A stretch of 64,000 nt of DNA. Origin: Myotis daubentonii. Lineage: Eukaryota; Chordata; Mammalia; Chiroptera; Vespertilionidae. The notes beneath the pieces were generated by a model. That model saw nothing but the letters and a program-made list of their open reading frames with translations, did no database searches and was not told the origin of the DNA. Made by a program: the position numbers and the translations under genes. The stretch lies in assembly GCF_963259705.1 (NCBI RefSeq), contig NC_081844.1, forward strand, positions 37,327,341 to 37,391,340, read 5' to 3'. This document shows positions 46,301 through 55,752 of the stretch, piece by piece (the first letter of the stretch is position 1; each line of letters opens with the position of its first letter).

Positions 46301-49300
46301 CATACTTAATGTCACTGAACTGCACACTTAAACTTAATAAGGGAAGCCCAATGTCCAATTGTTTCATTTCTAATTCCTACAGCTTGGGAATACAATCTCT
46401 AGTATTGAGCCCCTTGCAACAAACTTTACTATACCCAGAATCTCTTAATACATTAAAAGGTAAAACAGTTTAATTAAGTAGAATCAACACAAAAAACAGG
46501 CTTTTTTATTAAGCCTTTGCTGGCTGCTAATTTATGGTTCCAATTGGTATTTCTTGCTTTGTATTTTTAAAATGTTTTTAGACACATTCAAGGAACCCTG
46601 GAAAGATCACTTTACTATTTGAGGCTGTAAACTGAATGGATTTACCTTGCCATTCTCAAACTCTTAAATCAGAAGTGTTGTCTTTTTACATGCAATGAAA
46701 GCACTATCAAAATATAAACAGGAAAGACTGTTTCTAATTGCTTCAATAAATTAACTTTTGGATATGTGATGCTTATAGTAAAAATAATTGGTAAGAATAT
46801 TTTAAATTGAGAGATTATGTCTTATAAATCTAATGGATAACAAGGCAAAGATTTCCCCTACCTGCTGTTTCTGGTCCATGACAAGTGTTCAGTTCAGCCA
46901 GAAGCTGGTTAAAATCATCCTGATGAGCAATCCAGTTGTCCTGAAACAAACAAAAAATCATTAGAGGCAAGTCCATAGTTTACCTACACTGGCTGAGATA
47001 AGAGATATCTTGGAATCAAGGAAATCTGGTGGTTAGCATGAATTTTTAAATGTTTCACCAAGATATTTAAAATTTGAAAGATATAATGTAGATTTGAAAT
47101 GAAATGTATTTATTTTAGTATTACAAATGGGCTCCTTGGAAACTTCAGCACTGATTTCAAATGTGGATAACTTATACATAGTCAATTTATAGTCAAATAA
47201 TCAGTAGGCAACCTATATGCTAAATATTAAAATAAAGCAAAATAAAAAATTTTTTCTCACTAAGGGAAAATCATATAAGTCAAAGGAAAAATGCAATCAT
47301 GAACTTGGGGACTCTCTTCCTTGCTCATTTGAACTTTAAATATTTTGCCCAATTCTATTTGCTGGCATGGACCCCCTTTTACAATTTAACACTGGAGAAT
47401 GGAGGAGAAAGGACTCCAAGTCCCGGGAATCAATCGGCACCCATCTGTACGGTGACAAGCTAGTGAGTTCATTATAACAAAGAGAACCTGGATTTAAGAG
47501 TGAAGGAACATCTCCAAAACCACCTAACCCGTGGGAAGCAAGGTATCAATGGAGGCATTTGCCTCATACACACTATTTTAAGACTGCTTAAGGTTAAGCA
47601 TATTAAGTAGGTTTACTGGGCAATGCTGCTCCTAAAAAATGAAGTACATCTGTACATCTCTCAGCAACTACCTTCAAAATCAACTTTATATAAACTCCCT
47701 CTGTAGTCTTTTAAAATTTTAGTTGTTAGTAAAGAAAATTTGGCTGATCTAGTCTACTACTCAGTGCTTCTGAACTAATCAAAGGAATTCAGTTTACCTA
47801 ATGAAATTCTCCAGATTTTCTACCAGATTCTGTTGGTTGTAAAAATTTAAGAATATTGAAAAAAAATAAAAGACTTTAAAAAAATAATTAAGAACAAAGC
47901 TTTCAGCTTAGATGCTGTCTGAAGCAAATAATTCTGAAAATAAAAAGCATGATGACTGGATAGGCCATTAATTTTTAATTACAGTGTCATATTTACAAAG
48001 TGTCAGTGTTTACGAGGAAATGTGCATAAATTTAACTGCTATACACCAACAGTCAGAAACAGACAATGGTACAGGAAAAGAGTAGCACTTTCTTGCAGGA
48101 GAATCTTTTAATTTCTTTCTGAAACTAAATGTCAGCAACTTTTAATAATATAAGCTAATATTAGAACACAGGTAAAGGTAAAACTTCTTGTCTGTCCTGA
48201 AATGAGTATTTCTATAAAAAGAATACATTTTGCAAAGTTTAGCAATAAAACTAGTTTGCATCTCTTACACATACGCAAGGAAAGAACCCCACGAAGACAA
48301 TAAGGCCGAGGGAGCAGGCAGGACACCTGATAAAGAACCAGCTCAGCTATGGGCGTTTTACTCAACCAAAACATGGAGGGTACACACTTGAACAGTTGAA
48401 AACGGATCAATTTGATCAACTTAAAATGTATATATTTACAAAAAGTCAGTTATGCAAGGAAAACCCCCAGCAGATACACTGTTGCTCACTTCGTTATTGA
48501 TCGTGGCTCCAAGTCCCAGGTGGTTATTTTTAACTTGAACTTTAATATGTTCTGTGGCTCCTTGCTCTTGAGCCCCTAAACCCTGTGGAGATTAAACACA
48601 GAGACAGTTAGCTTTTTAAATCAGATATAAAGAGTGATTATCTCTATCTTCCCTCATCAATCATGCCATTCATTACTAAACATCTAGGAGCAGGGCACTA
48701 CCTGTGCCCTCAAAGAGAATACAGTGTAATGGATTCTCATAAGATATGGCTGTATCACAAAAAATGCACTTATAATTCTTCAACCTGAGACCTAATTTAA
48801 GGACCAGGGAAACACTATGGAGAACATGCTTTTTTAATGCTCCGAATCAGAGTTCTGCCACAAAACTATTAGAAGCCGATGGGAAGTCTTATGAGTCTGT
48901 GGCTCTGCCCATTAACTAATTTTACAAAACAATGCTGAGAAGCAGGGAGAAAGGGACTCCAGGTCCCTGTATCAACGCTCATTTGTAAGGTGTCCCAGAG
49001 AGCATGGTATACTGCAGAATCAATCAAAAGGCACCAGCAGGCTGGCCTCAGCCCAGTGAATGAAGAGGAAATAAGATGATATGAAGGGGCTAGACCTCAC
49101 AGACCTTGAAAATTATGGTAGAAATTTGGATCTTCTTCTTTAAAACAGGGGGAAACCACTGAACTTTTAAGCAAATGAATGATATGATTTAATTTCTGTA
49201 TTTTAAAAGCTCATTCTGGCTGTCGTAAGGCCCCGAGGAGGAAAAGAAGGGAGGCAGGGAAGCAGGAGACAGGGTGGAACGGTGATCAGAGCAAGCACTG

Positions 49301-49746
49301 GCGGTGGCTGGACCAGGAGGATGCCCTGGAGAGAGAGGAGTAATGACTGGGGCACAGAAAGTGAGAGATGCAGGACCAAGTCTGACTCCTAGGTTTCTTG
49401 CTTGAGTAAACAGGTGCCATTTGCAAAAATGGGGAAAATTGAGAAGAAAAAGATCTGGAAGATCAAGAGTTTCCTAATAAAAATTATAAACTTGAGACGC
49501 CTACTCCAGTGGAAATGTCAAGCAGGCTGATTCATTTATAAACCGGGGCTCAGGGAACAGACCTGGGCTAGATACAGAAAAGTTAACGGTTAGATAACCT
49601 CAGCATTTAGATAATTCAAGCATAGGCTGGCATAAATGAGCGAACCTGAGCAGAGTACAGAAAAGGGCCTGGGGCTCCACAGCTCAATAGTCAGGAGGAG
49701 GAAGAGCCAGCCAGCAATTAGGAGTGGCTGGTGAAGTAGAAGGAAG

Positions 49747-49824
<78 letters not shown>

Positions 49825-52800
49825 CAGTACCGTGGGAGTCAACACAGAATTATTTCAAGAAGGAAGTAGTCTGTGAGGTCCAATGCTGCTAAGGGATTAA
49901 CTGACGTGAGGACAGAGAAAGGTCCACTGCATTTGGCAACAAGATCATTAAAGGCCTTGACGAGACCATTTAAGTGTAGAGAGATCAGGAGAAGTCCTAT
50001 TTGAGTCAGGAATAACTGGAATGTGAGAAACAGCAGAAAATGTGTAGTCTAGTTATGAAGGGTAATAAAGTATTACTCTTAGCAACATAAACCTGGTGGT
50101 TAAGTATGATTCAAAGTGTAACTAAAAGATGCTAATCATGCAGTTTGAATGATAAAGAGAGCTAACATTTATGTTCTAACTTTATCACCACTAGGTCACT
50201 ATAGTTGAGTTATTTCTCCAAAACCGCTTACTGATCCAAAACATAAATTTTTCTAAGTCTCCTAAGAAAAATGCGTTCTCCTGACTTGTAATCGCTTTGC
50301 ATGGATCTGACTTTTTTTATGCTCTTCTCCGAAATACCTTTCCTTTAGACCACCCCATCTTCTCCAGCATCCTCTGGCCAAACTTGGAATCATCATTACT
50401 CCACCTGGTATTTCTTGGATCCAAAGCCCACTTCTGCTTCCGCCGACCTGCAAATGACAAAGTATCTCCTTAGCAACTTACCTTTCAAACCTGGAAAACA
50501 CCACACAAATATTCACATACCTAATACACACACACACACATACTTGCATAAAAGATAACATACATTATGTTTTATTAGATACAGGTACCAGATTCAGCAT
50601 CAGATTGGATCATTTACCCTGATTTCCAACAATATATTCCCAATAACAATATATTCCCAACATACAAACTGACCTTCTAAGACAAAAAAGAAGACATTCG
50701 CTCCGAAGATGACAAATCGAAATACCTAGACATACCATCAGTTGGGCCTTCCACGGTCAGCTAAAGGCAGCAACCTATGAATGCACCAGCAGCAGCAGCA
50801 GCAGTCATTACTGCTTTTGTTGCCATGCACTATGTGCCAAACGCTCCCCACATATTAGATTCCATTTTCACGGTAACCCAGTGAAGGTAGATATTCTTAT
50901 CTCCATGGATGAGAAAACCTGAGGCTTAGAGACAGAAATGTGCCTAATGTCCTTAGCAAAATCCAGAGCCTTTATACAAACAAAGGTCCTACTGACGTCA
51001 AAGGTTATATTCTTAGTCCACGACATACAAAAGTCATTATGATCCTGGGGAGAGTCAACTGTGCCCTCCACACAGGTGATCTACAGATACTCACAGTACC
51101 TTCCCTTCTCACTGAAATGCCCCAAACTCTTATGATTCCCTCTATAAATTTTCAGAATAAATTATCTGCTTCCTTTTTGGCATTCAATTAACATTTTTCT
51201 GTATTATGGTTGTTTATATCCATCTCTTAGTGTTTCTATCCTATATAATAAAAGGGTAATATGCAAATTGATCCTAACGGCAGAACGCCTGCTCAACCAA
51301 TCATTATGAGGGGCACTGACCACCTCTCAGTCCCTATCCCCGGCAGGCAAGCTCCAATCACCCAATGGCGAACGGGGAACAGGGAGTGGATGGCGGGGGA
51401 TGTAGGTGACGCCAGGCCAAGGCCCCTGCCCCACACACAGAGGGTAACCCGCAACGGGGGCAGGGGAGGGGCCAGCTCGCAGCCAACCTCTCAGTTTCTC
51501 CCCGCCCCCCCCCCCCCCCCCCCCCCGCAGAAACATACAATCTTCCAAACTGAATCAGGAAGAACATTTGGAGGTATGGTGTAGAGAGAACTGAAAATAT
51601 TCCCTTAAAATCATGCAATTGTAATTAGTGATGTCTACAAATAGAATTTACACCTGTGTACCACTTCATACTTCAAACTATTTCCACATTCACCATCTCA
51701 TTGATTTTTTAAGACAACCTACCGCTAAAGATAATAAATGAAGTTTTTAAATACCACACAGAAACTAATCACGGAAAGAGATACAAATGAATTAAGCAGA
51801 GCCAGGGCCAATGTTCCCTAGTACCTACTGAATTAAGCACATATCAAAGAATATTAAAACCAGAAGAGACCTCAGAAATCTAGGCTCTAAGCTCACCATC
51901 TAAAACATATTCAATTCTATGAGTCCCTATTTCAAAACAGTAGAAAACTGCTGGTCCTAGTAGCAACAATGTAAAGCTAGAGAGACAACTAGGTCAATTT
52001 TGTCCATTTCTAGCTCAATGACCTGGGGTGAATCATTTTCCTCTGAACCTTAATTCCTGCTCCTGTAAGCTGGAGTGGAGGCTAATCCATTTCGCTTTGT
52101 GCTCACAGCCCTCCATCCCCTTAGTTAAAAGAATGCTGACAGCATTTATGTCACAAAATCTCAGAGTAGTTGCTGTTGGTCTACGTATTAAGTAAACTGT
52201 TCTCACTACCCACTTCCAAAGTTATGACCAAAGCACCACTGCCCTCTGGTGGCAGGCAACCGTAGCTACAGGTACCATTCGGAAGTTACGCACCGCTCCA
52301 GAAAGGGAATCAATGAATTTCACAAAGTGGCGGTAAATGTCAGAGGCGAACTGAGGCAGGATGAGGCATCTCAGTAAAGTTAACACCGCCACAGTCTTAC
52401 TTAGCCTTGCACCCCCTAAAAAAGGCTTCTTCCTGCCTTTGATGCTTCTAATCTGTTCGCTTTTCCATTTCTGGGTTGCATACATCGTCGAGAACGGGCC
52501 GTCGATGTCTGAGGAGAGTCTGCCGGCCTCATCTCTTTCCAACCCGAGGACGCTGAGGTTCCAGGGAAGCGAGAAGAACCAGTCGGGGTCCCCAGGACCC
52601 GTGTCCTGGTGGCTCACTCACACCCCCCGCGCGCGCCCAGCTCTGAACGTGACCCTCGCGGTCTCTTTCACCAGCAGACCGGCAGCTAACTTCTGGAGAA
52701 GGCTGGGCTGGGAAATCTCCGCGGCAGGCAGGGCCAACCGAACCCGGCTTCCCAGGGCTCCGGCCCGCGGATCCTCCACCTCTCTCCGCGCTAGCGACTC

Positions 52801-52906
52801 GCAGACCCTGCTGCCGGGTCCGGTCCCGCACGCCACCTGGAACCTTCACCCTCGCGCCCTGCTCGGGCCTCCGTGCCCCACACTCACGCTCAGCCAGCAT
52901 CGACAT
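37241..52906 (-). CDS. PINX1: PINX1, telomerase inhibitor, coding exons 1-6 (3' part outside window)
   Basis: Encodes PinX1, a nucleolar and telomeric protein that binds TRF1 and the telomerase catalytic subunit, inhibits telomerase and takes part in rRNA maturation. Six exons (52888-52906, 50338-50447, 48490-48582, 46862-46940, 43366-43458, 37241-37317) total 471 nt, exactly 157 codons, without a stop. The start ATG at 52906-52904 gives MSMLAER as in other mammals. The G-patch spans about residues 27-72 (FGQRMLEKMGW, GKGLG, NNHLGLGA), encoded by exons 2 and 3. The lysine-rich FSLEEKSKVSKNRVHY and the FGKRQSKKTPE segment follow. Human PinX1 has 328 residues as I recall; residues after TPE, including the telomerase-inhibitory domain, come from a last exon that must lie beyond position 1. 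All introns are GT-AG. Recognition is by protein similarity from memory, confirmed by six consistent exon phases. Confidence 0.97.
37567..37735 (+). repeat. MIR fragment in PINX1 intron 5
   Basis: TAAGAGCACAAGACTGAGAG, CCAGCTCCACTCCTGGCACG and GCTATAAAATAGATCTTACT follow MIR order. Confidence 0.55.
37736..39343. other. PINX1 intron 5, unannotated part
   Basis: No element clearly recognised, apart from a possible MIR scrap near 38180-38260. Open frames at 38541-38741 and 38778-39093 are not supported. Confidence 0.35.
39344..39554 (-). mobile_element. Ves-type SINE
   Basis: Minus orientation with the T-rich tail left and the tRNA-like head right. Target duplication AAAATATACATATT (39330-39343) and AAAATATTCATATT (39555-39568), 13 of 14 identical. 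Confidence 0.9.
39555..41309. other. PINX1 intron 5, unannotated part
   Basis: AT-rich. Holds a short G-run at 40717-40735 and no recognised gene or young transposon. Confidence 0.35.
41310..41420 (-). repeat. MIR fragment
   Basis: CTCACTTTACAAAAGAGGAA, ACTGAGTCTGAAAGAAGGAA then GGGATTTGTCTGAGAGAGTG: a reverse-oriented MIR. Confidence 0.6.
41421..43139. other. PINX1 intron 5, unannotated part
   Basis: Open frames at 41460-41711 and 42091-42660 have no family match. A CTCF-like motif is at 42739-42755. Confidence 0.35.
42739..42755 (-). promoter_or_regulatory. CTCF-like motif in intron 5
   Basis: The reverse complement reads AACCACTAGGTGGCGGT, a close fit to the CTCF core. Not inside a repeat that I recognise. 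Binding not shown. Confidence 0.45.
43140..43226. repeat. MER5-type relic
   Basis: CCCCACCTCAGAGCTAATGA, ATCTGATGCACTCTAACCAG and GAAACTTGAGCACCGC resemble the second half of MER5-group elements. Confidence 0.45.
43366..43458 (-). CDS. PINX1: PINX1 exon 5
   Basis: 93 nt, donor GTAAAA. The acceptor is AAG after a run of 14 T, not the commoner CAG. Codes (D)SSDNKEKRSFSLEEKSK then VSKNRVHYKKFTK and one base of Gly132. A CAG nine bases inside the exon could act as an in-frame alternative acceptor. Lys128 stands where human has Met, as I recall. Confidence 0.96.
43590..43790 (+). repeat. L1M ORF2 fragment
   Basis: TACCAAAGTACATAATAGCC, TTATTCATAATAGTAAAATA and CCAATGGGTGAATGACTG recall the end of L1 ORF2. 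No frame survives. Confidence 0.55.
44124..44431 (+). mobile_element. SPIN-type hAT element, long form with A and B segments
   Basis: 308 bp, ends CAGTGGTTCTCAACC and GGTTGAGAACCGCTG. The 8-bp flanks CCTTAGAG and CCTTACAG agree at 7 of 8. It holds the A segment (GCTACTTCATAACTGTAATT to ATATGCAGGATG) followed by the B segment (ATTGAACATAATTAAAGCAT to TTTTCCGATGG). The other copies in this window have one or the other. In intron 4 of PINX1. Confidence 0.92.
44432..45784. other. PINX1 intron 4, unannotated part
   Basis: Apart from a CTCF-like motif at 45093-45111, nothing recognised. Confidence 0.35.
45093..45111 (-). promoter_or_regulatory. CTCF-like motif in intron 4
   Basis: The reverse complement reads GACCACTAGAGGGTGCTGG, with one core mismatch to the CTCF consensus. 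Binding not shown. Confidence 0.4.
45785..45905 (+). repeat. L2 3' end
   Basis: AAGCAGGGATTATGTCGTAT, then AGCTCAATAAATGTTTGCTG: a standard L2 3' end. Confidence 0.65.
45945..46350 (+). repeat. L1M 3' end
   Basis: CATCGATGAATGAATAGACA, TATGTTAAGTGAAATAATCC, AGAATGGTAGTCGCCAAGTG and CTGAACTGCACACTTAA follow the order of an old L1 3' end. Confidence 0.75.
46351..46861. other. PINX1 intron 4, next to exon 4
   Basis: No element recognised. The plus open frame 46267-46473 overlaps L1 debris and is not a gene. Confidence 0.35.
46862..46940 (-). CDS. PINX1: PINX1 exon 4
   Basis: 79 nt, acceptor TTTCAG and donor GTAGGG. Codes DNWIAHQDDFNQLLAEL then NTCHGPETA, plus one base of Asp101. Pro97 replaces the Gln I recall from human. 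Confidence 0.96.
46941..48489. other. PINX1 intron 3
   Basis: About 1.5 kb, AT-rich, with no transposon I can name. The minus open frame 48132-48419 is inside the intron and unsupported. Confidence 0.5.
48490..48582 (-). CDS. PINX1: PINX1 exon 3
   Basis: 93 nt, 31 whole codons, acceptor CTCCACAG and donor GTGAGC. Codes GLGAQEQGATEHIKV then QVKNNHLGLGATINNE, the second half of the G-patch. The frame is phase 0 at both ends. Confidence 0.96.
49040..49750 (+). repeat. Ancient interspersed repeat, same family as 26740
   Basis: CATTCTGGCTGTCGTAAGG after GAATGATATGATTTAATTTC, and later GCAGGACCAAGTCTGACTCC, resemble the repeat at 26740-27190. In intron 2 of PINX1. Family not named with certainty. 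Confidence 0.4.
49752..49822. repeat. (GA)n microsatellite
   Basis: About 35 GA units without interruption, in PINX1 intron 2. Confidence 0.95.
50338..50447 (-). CDS. PINX1: PINX1 exon 2
   Basis: 110 nt with acceptor TTTGCAG and donor GTATTTC. Codes Arg7 to Lys43: RRRKQKWALDPRNTRW then SNDDSKFGQRMLEKMGWSK and GK. It carries the first half of the G-patch. Leu15, Arg18 and Arg21 differ from the human residues I recall (Val, Gln, Ala). Confidence 0.96.
50787..50804. repeat. (CAG)6 repeat
   Basis: Six perfect CAG units on the plus strand in PINX1 intron 1, so CTG in the sense of the gene. Confidence 0.9.
50810..50980 (-). repeat. MIR fragment
   Basis: GCACTATGTGCCAAACGCTC, CGGTAACCCAGTGAAGGTAG and CATGGATGAGAAAACCTGAG: a reverse-oriented MIR-type SINE. 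Confidence 0.65.
51239..51530 (+). mobile_element. Helitron 5' part with poly(C)
   Basis: Begins TCCTATATAATAAAAGGG after an A, then TAATATGCAAATTGATCC, the standard HeliBat 5' end. It runs through GC-rich text into a pure run of 22 C (51505-51526). No 3' hairpin or CTAG follows. In PINX1 intron 1. Confidence 0.85.
51531..51959. other. PINX1 intron 1, unannotated part
   Basis: Nothing recognised. Confidence 0.35.
51960..52095 (+). repeat. MIR fragment
   Basis: TTTCTAGCTCAATGACCTGG then GAATCATTTTCCTCTGAACC and CTCCTGTAAGCTGG fits MIR in plus orientation. Confidence 0.5.
52237..52254 (-). promoter_or_regulatory. CTCF-like motif beside the PINX1 promoter
   Basis: The reverse complement TGCCACCAGAGGGCAGTG is a strong fit to the CTCF core. 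It lies about 650 bp downstream of the start codon, at the inner edge of the CpG island. Confidence 0.5.
52888..52906 (-). CDS. PINX1: PINX1 exon 1, coding part
   Basis: Codes MSMLAE plus the first base of Arg7. The donor GTGAGTG follows at 52887. A second ATG two codons on (Met3) is also conserved. The 5' untranslated part extends upstream into the CpG island, with the start of transcription not determinable by eye. No upstream in-frame ATG is seen; the frame above the start opens with TTG. Confidence 0.93.
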
Positions 52907-53040
52907 GTCGCAGAGCCTGTGCCCACGCGGGCGTCCGGACCGCAGCAACTGGAGCTGCGCGGCAGACTGCTAGCGGAGAAGTTGGGACCACCGGACCTGA
53001 CGCGTGCCAGGAGACCGGCTGCGGCGCGGGCGCGCGCTGG

Positions 53041-53048
53041 TGACGTCA
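53041..53048. promoter_or_regulatory. Palindromic CRE (TGACGTCA)
   Basis: A full consensus site for CREB/ATF-family factors, 135 bp upstream of the PINX1 start codon in the CpG island. Confidence 0.75.
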
Positions 53049-53086
53049 GTGAGGCGCGACGGCTTCTCCAACCCGCGAAGGCGAGT

Positions 53087-53121
53087 GGGCGGGGCGCGGA
53101 GTGGGAGGGGGCGGGGCGGGG
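53087..53121. promoter_or_regulatory. Cluster of GC boxes
   Basis: GGGCGGGGC at 53087-53095 and overlapping GGGGCGGGGCGGGG at about 53108-53121, consensus sites for Sp1/KLF factors. Confidence 0.7.
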
Positions 53122-53130
53122 TGCTAGGTG

Positions 53131-53473
53131 GGGAGAGGTCAGAGACCTTTGCGTCTGACAGAGGAGTATTGATTCCTTAGGTTGAGCCATTTCCTGTACT
53201 AAATGATTGGATATACGTAAAGCCTTCGTAAGAGCGTTTGGCGCAGAACAAGGGTTCTCATCATTAATTACTACATATCAGGCATGTGCCTTCTGGAAAT
53301 AAGAAGTGAACTCAGCCCTCTAGTAGCTCAATATCTACTGCGGAAAAGAAAATGTAAATAGTCTCAAGTACCCTCAGCATCATTTAAAACGGTGTGACAC
53401 AGAGTTGTAGAAACTCGCTTGGAGGGGAAGACTGCACGGTGGTGTCCCATCTCTTTTCTTAATGTCCTACCTC

Positions 53474-53477
<4 letters not shown>
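53131..53477. other. PINX1 upstream flank
   Basis: No element or exon recognised. Confidence 0.35.

Positions 53478-53543
<66 letters not shown>
53478..53543. repeat. (GA)n microsatellite upstream of PINX1
   Basis: About 33 uninterrupted GA units, 570-640 bp upstream of the PINX1 start codon. Confidence 0.95.
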
Positions 53544-53545
<2 letters not shown>

Positions 53546-53909
53546 CAAATAACGAATGTTATCTCTCTTTTAATAACACGATGCCTTCAACACGACAAAG
53601 CTGTTGTTTTTCTCATATTCCTCTCTGTGTCCACACCAGCACCTTGTCTGTGAATTTTAACTAAAGTTCCTCTGGCTCCAGAGGCGTTTCATTGAGATTC
53701 TGACAATGAGAATCTCAGACAGACAGTAAGGATATGTTTTTGGGCAGGTGACTCTCCAGTGAACTTTGGGTGACAGTACAGACATAAGTAGAACACAAAG
53801 AAAGCAGCCAGGTGCCAAGCGAGGCTATGTAAAGGACTAGAGTCCTGTTCTAGATGAATTCAACCTTTAACTAGGAATCTAGACAAACAAGGTAAACTTC
53901 TCTGTTTTT

Positions 53910-54129
53910 TTAAAAAATATATATATCTTATTGATTTTTCACAGAGAGGAAGGGAGAGGGATAGAGAGTTAGAAACATCGATGTGAGAGAAACATCGATC
54001 AGCTGCCTCCTGCACACCTTCTACTGGGGATGTGCCCGCGACCAAAGTACATGCCCTTGGCCAGAATCGAACCTGGGACCTTTCAGTCCGCAGGCTGACG
54101 CTCTATCCACTGAGCCAAACCGGTCAGGG
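53910..54129 (-). mobile_element. Ves-type SINE
   Basis: Minus orientation. The reverse complement starts CCCTGACCGGTTTGGCTCAG. Flanks CTTCTCTGTTTTT (53897-53909) and CTTCTCTGATTTT (54130-54142) form the target duplication. Confidence 0.92.
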
Positions 54130-54923
54130 CTTCTCTGATTTTATGAACTCAGAAAAAAATAACCACAAAAGAACAGTTGCTGCTATTGGTGAGTACCCAG
54201 GAGCTGAGGGGGATAAAGAGATGCAAAATCAATGGAATTTTCACAGTCAAAGCAGGAAGCAGGTAAATTGTGACAGAGGGAAGAGGATTAAAAGTAGAGA
54301 GTTGAACTTGCACAAAATTAAGAAGGCAGGATCACCCAGTCTTAGGATAATTACCTGAACTGTTTGATTAGACCAGAGACAATGAAAGGTAGGTATAGAG
54401 CGTGGACAATTGAGAATGGATCAGGAAGTCAGCATGTTTTCAAGTACCACATATGTTGATATATGATTTCAGGAAGAGAATTTTGTCTCTAGGAGGGTCA
54501 GAAAGATTGAGGCAGAAGTTTACAACACTGTTGCCGTGTTTCAGGTGATAGATGGTAAGAACTAAACTAAGACACTGAGTGTGACAGTGAATGGCAACAA
54601 ATGGTTGTGTCTTGTGATTTGGTGAGCATTCTTTCCTGGAAATGTTCAGTCAGAGGCCACACAGGAACGTTGTAGAAGGGACTCTGCATTTGGGTGAATG
54701 TAGTTTAGACCCATGGTTTCCAAGGTTTGTTCCAACTCCAGCATCCCTTGTGTCTATGAAACATCTATGAGGATCAACTATGGGGATGGGAGTGGGGGGG
54801 GACAAATAACTGTTGTTATGGTTGAGATTTTAAAAAATTACAGACTCATCTATATTTTAAAATTATCAGCTAGAAATGGGTATTGCACTTTTTTTGGTGG
54901 TGTTGATAAGTCTCACCCAAGGA
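54130..54923. other. Unannotated flank
   Basis: About 0.8 kb with a few weak repeat echoes. Nothing I can name. Confidence 0.3.
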
Positions 54924-55142
54924 CATTTTTTCATTGATTTTTAGAGACTGGAAGGGAGCGGGAGAGATAGAGAAACATTGATGTGAGAGAGGCTCATCGA
55001 TTCATTGATTGGTTGCCTCCCGCATGTGCCCCGACTGGAGCTGGGGATCAACCCTGCAACCCAGGTACATGCCTGTGACTGGCAATCGAACCTGCGACCT
55101 TTTGGTGCATGGGCTGACCACATGCCAATGCTGGCCAGGGCT
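54924..55142 (-). mobile_element. Ves-type SINE
   Basis: Minus orientation. The right edge reads CCAATGCTGGCCAGGGC, the reverse of the Ves head. Left side TTCATTGATTTTTAGAGACT. The target duplication is not clear. Confidence 0.85.
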
Positions 55143-55616
55143 TTGGCACTGTTTAAATTAAGGTAGCCCATCTTTCCTCACAGTCTCCTTCCGCCTTCAC
55201 CCAACCTAAAAAAATTTGGAGCAAGAGTAGTTGATGACAAGATGAAGTATTAAATCAAACATGAAAAAATTTCAGCTATTCCTTAGCAAAAGTTGAATGT
55301 CTGCAACTAATAAAAATGAAGGAACTTGGGACAGCATTACTACAACAAAGGAGAAACTAACAAGGAAATTAGGTGACAGATTACATAACATACTTTCTTT
55401 GGAAATACACTTCCCCTGCTTAGCACTTTAGCAAAAAGATTCCCAACAATAGGGGAATTATTAAGTTAGTAAAACAACTGACTTCACAGAGCTCCTGCTC
55501 TAGGGAGGACAATGAGCACATTCTATCTTAATTCTAACACAACGCAGACGTGTTAAATGTTCTAAAGAGGCACAAATTGGTATGGAAACATCCTGAAGGA
55601 GAGAGAGATCCCTCTT
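55143..55616. other. Unannotated flank
   Basis: Nothing recognised. Confidence 0.3.
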
Positions 55617-55752
55617 CCAATGTCAGCCTCACCTAGAAATTTGTTAGGAATGCAAATATTCAGGCGCCATGCTAGACCTACTGAATCAGTGTGCTTCACT
55701 AAGCCCCGCAAGCAATGCTGATGCATGCTAAAGTCTGAGCATCACTAATGTC
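55617..55752 (+). repeat. MER5-type hAT-Charlie relic
   Basis: TTGTTAGGAATGCAAATATT, GACCTACTGAATCAGTGTGC and GATGCATGCTAAAGTCTGAG are the classic MER5 order. Confidence 0.75.

Larger units (their letters stand above)
52480..53130 (-). promoter_or_regulatory. PINX1: CpG-island promoter of PINX1
   Basis: Dense CpG and high GC content begin near 52484 and stop near 53127, spanning exon 1 and its upstream side. No TATA box is evident at a fitting distance. A palindromic CRE (53041-53048) and GC boxes (53087-53121) lie 135-215 bp upstream of the ATG. Divergent transcription to the right is common at such promoters, but no exon is visible there. The long open frames over the island on both strands come from the lack of AT-rich stops. 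Confidence 0.85.

Noticed and set aside
50262..50453. 63-codon minus frame over PINX1 exon 2
   Set aside because: It is a different reading frame from the PINX1 protein, which is fixed by exon phases and similarity.
50787..50804. A microRNA gene (human PINX1 hosts one with CTG-rich sequence, as I recall)
   Set aside because: Only a plain CAG repeat is visible, with no convincing hairpin, and the position does not obviously correspond.
52361..53158. 265-codon plus-strand frame over the PINX1 promoter
   Set aside because: Open because the CpG island is poor in stop codons. It is antisense to exon 1 and has no recognisable domain.
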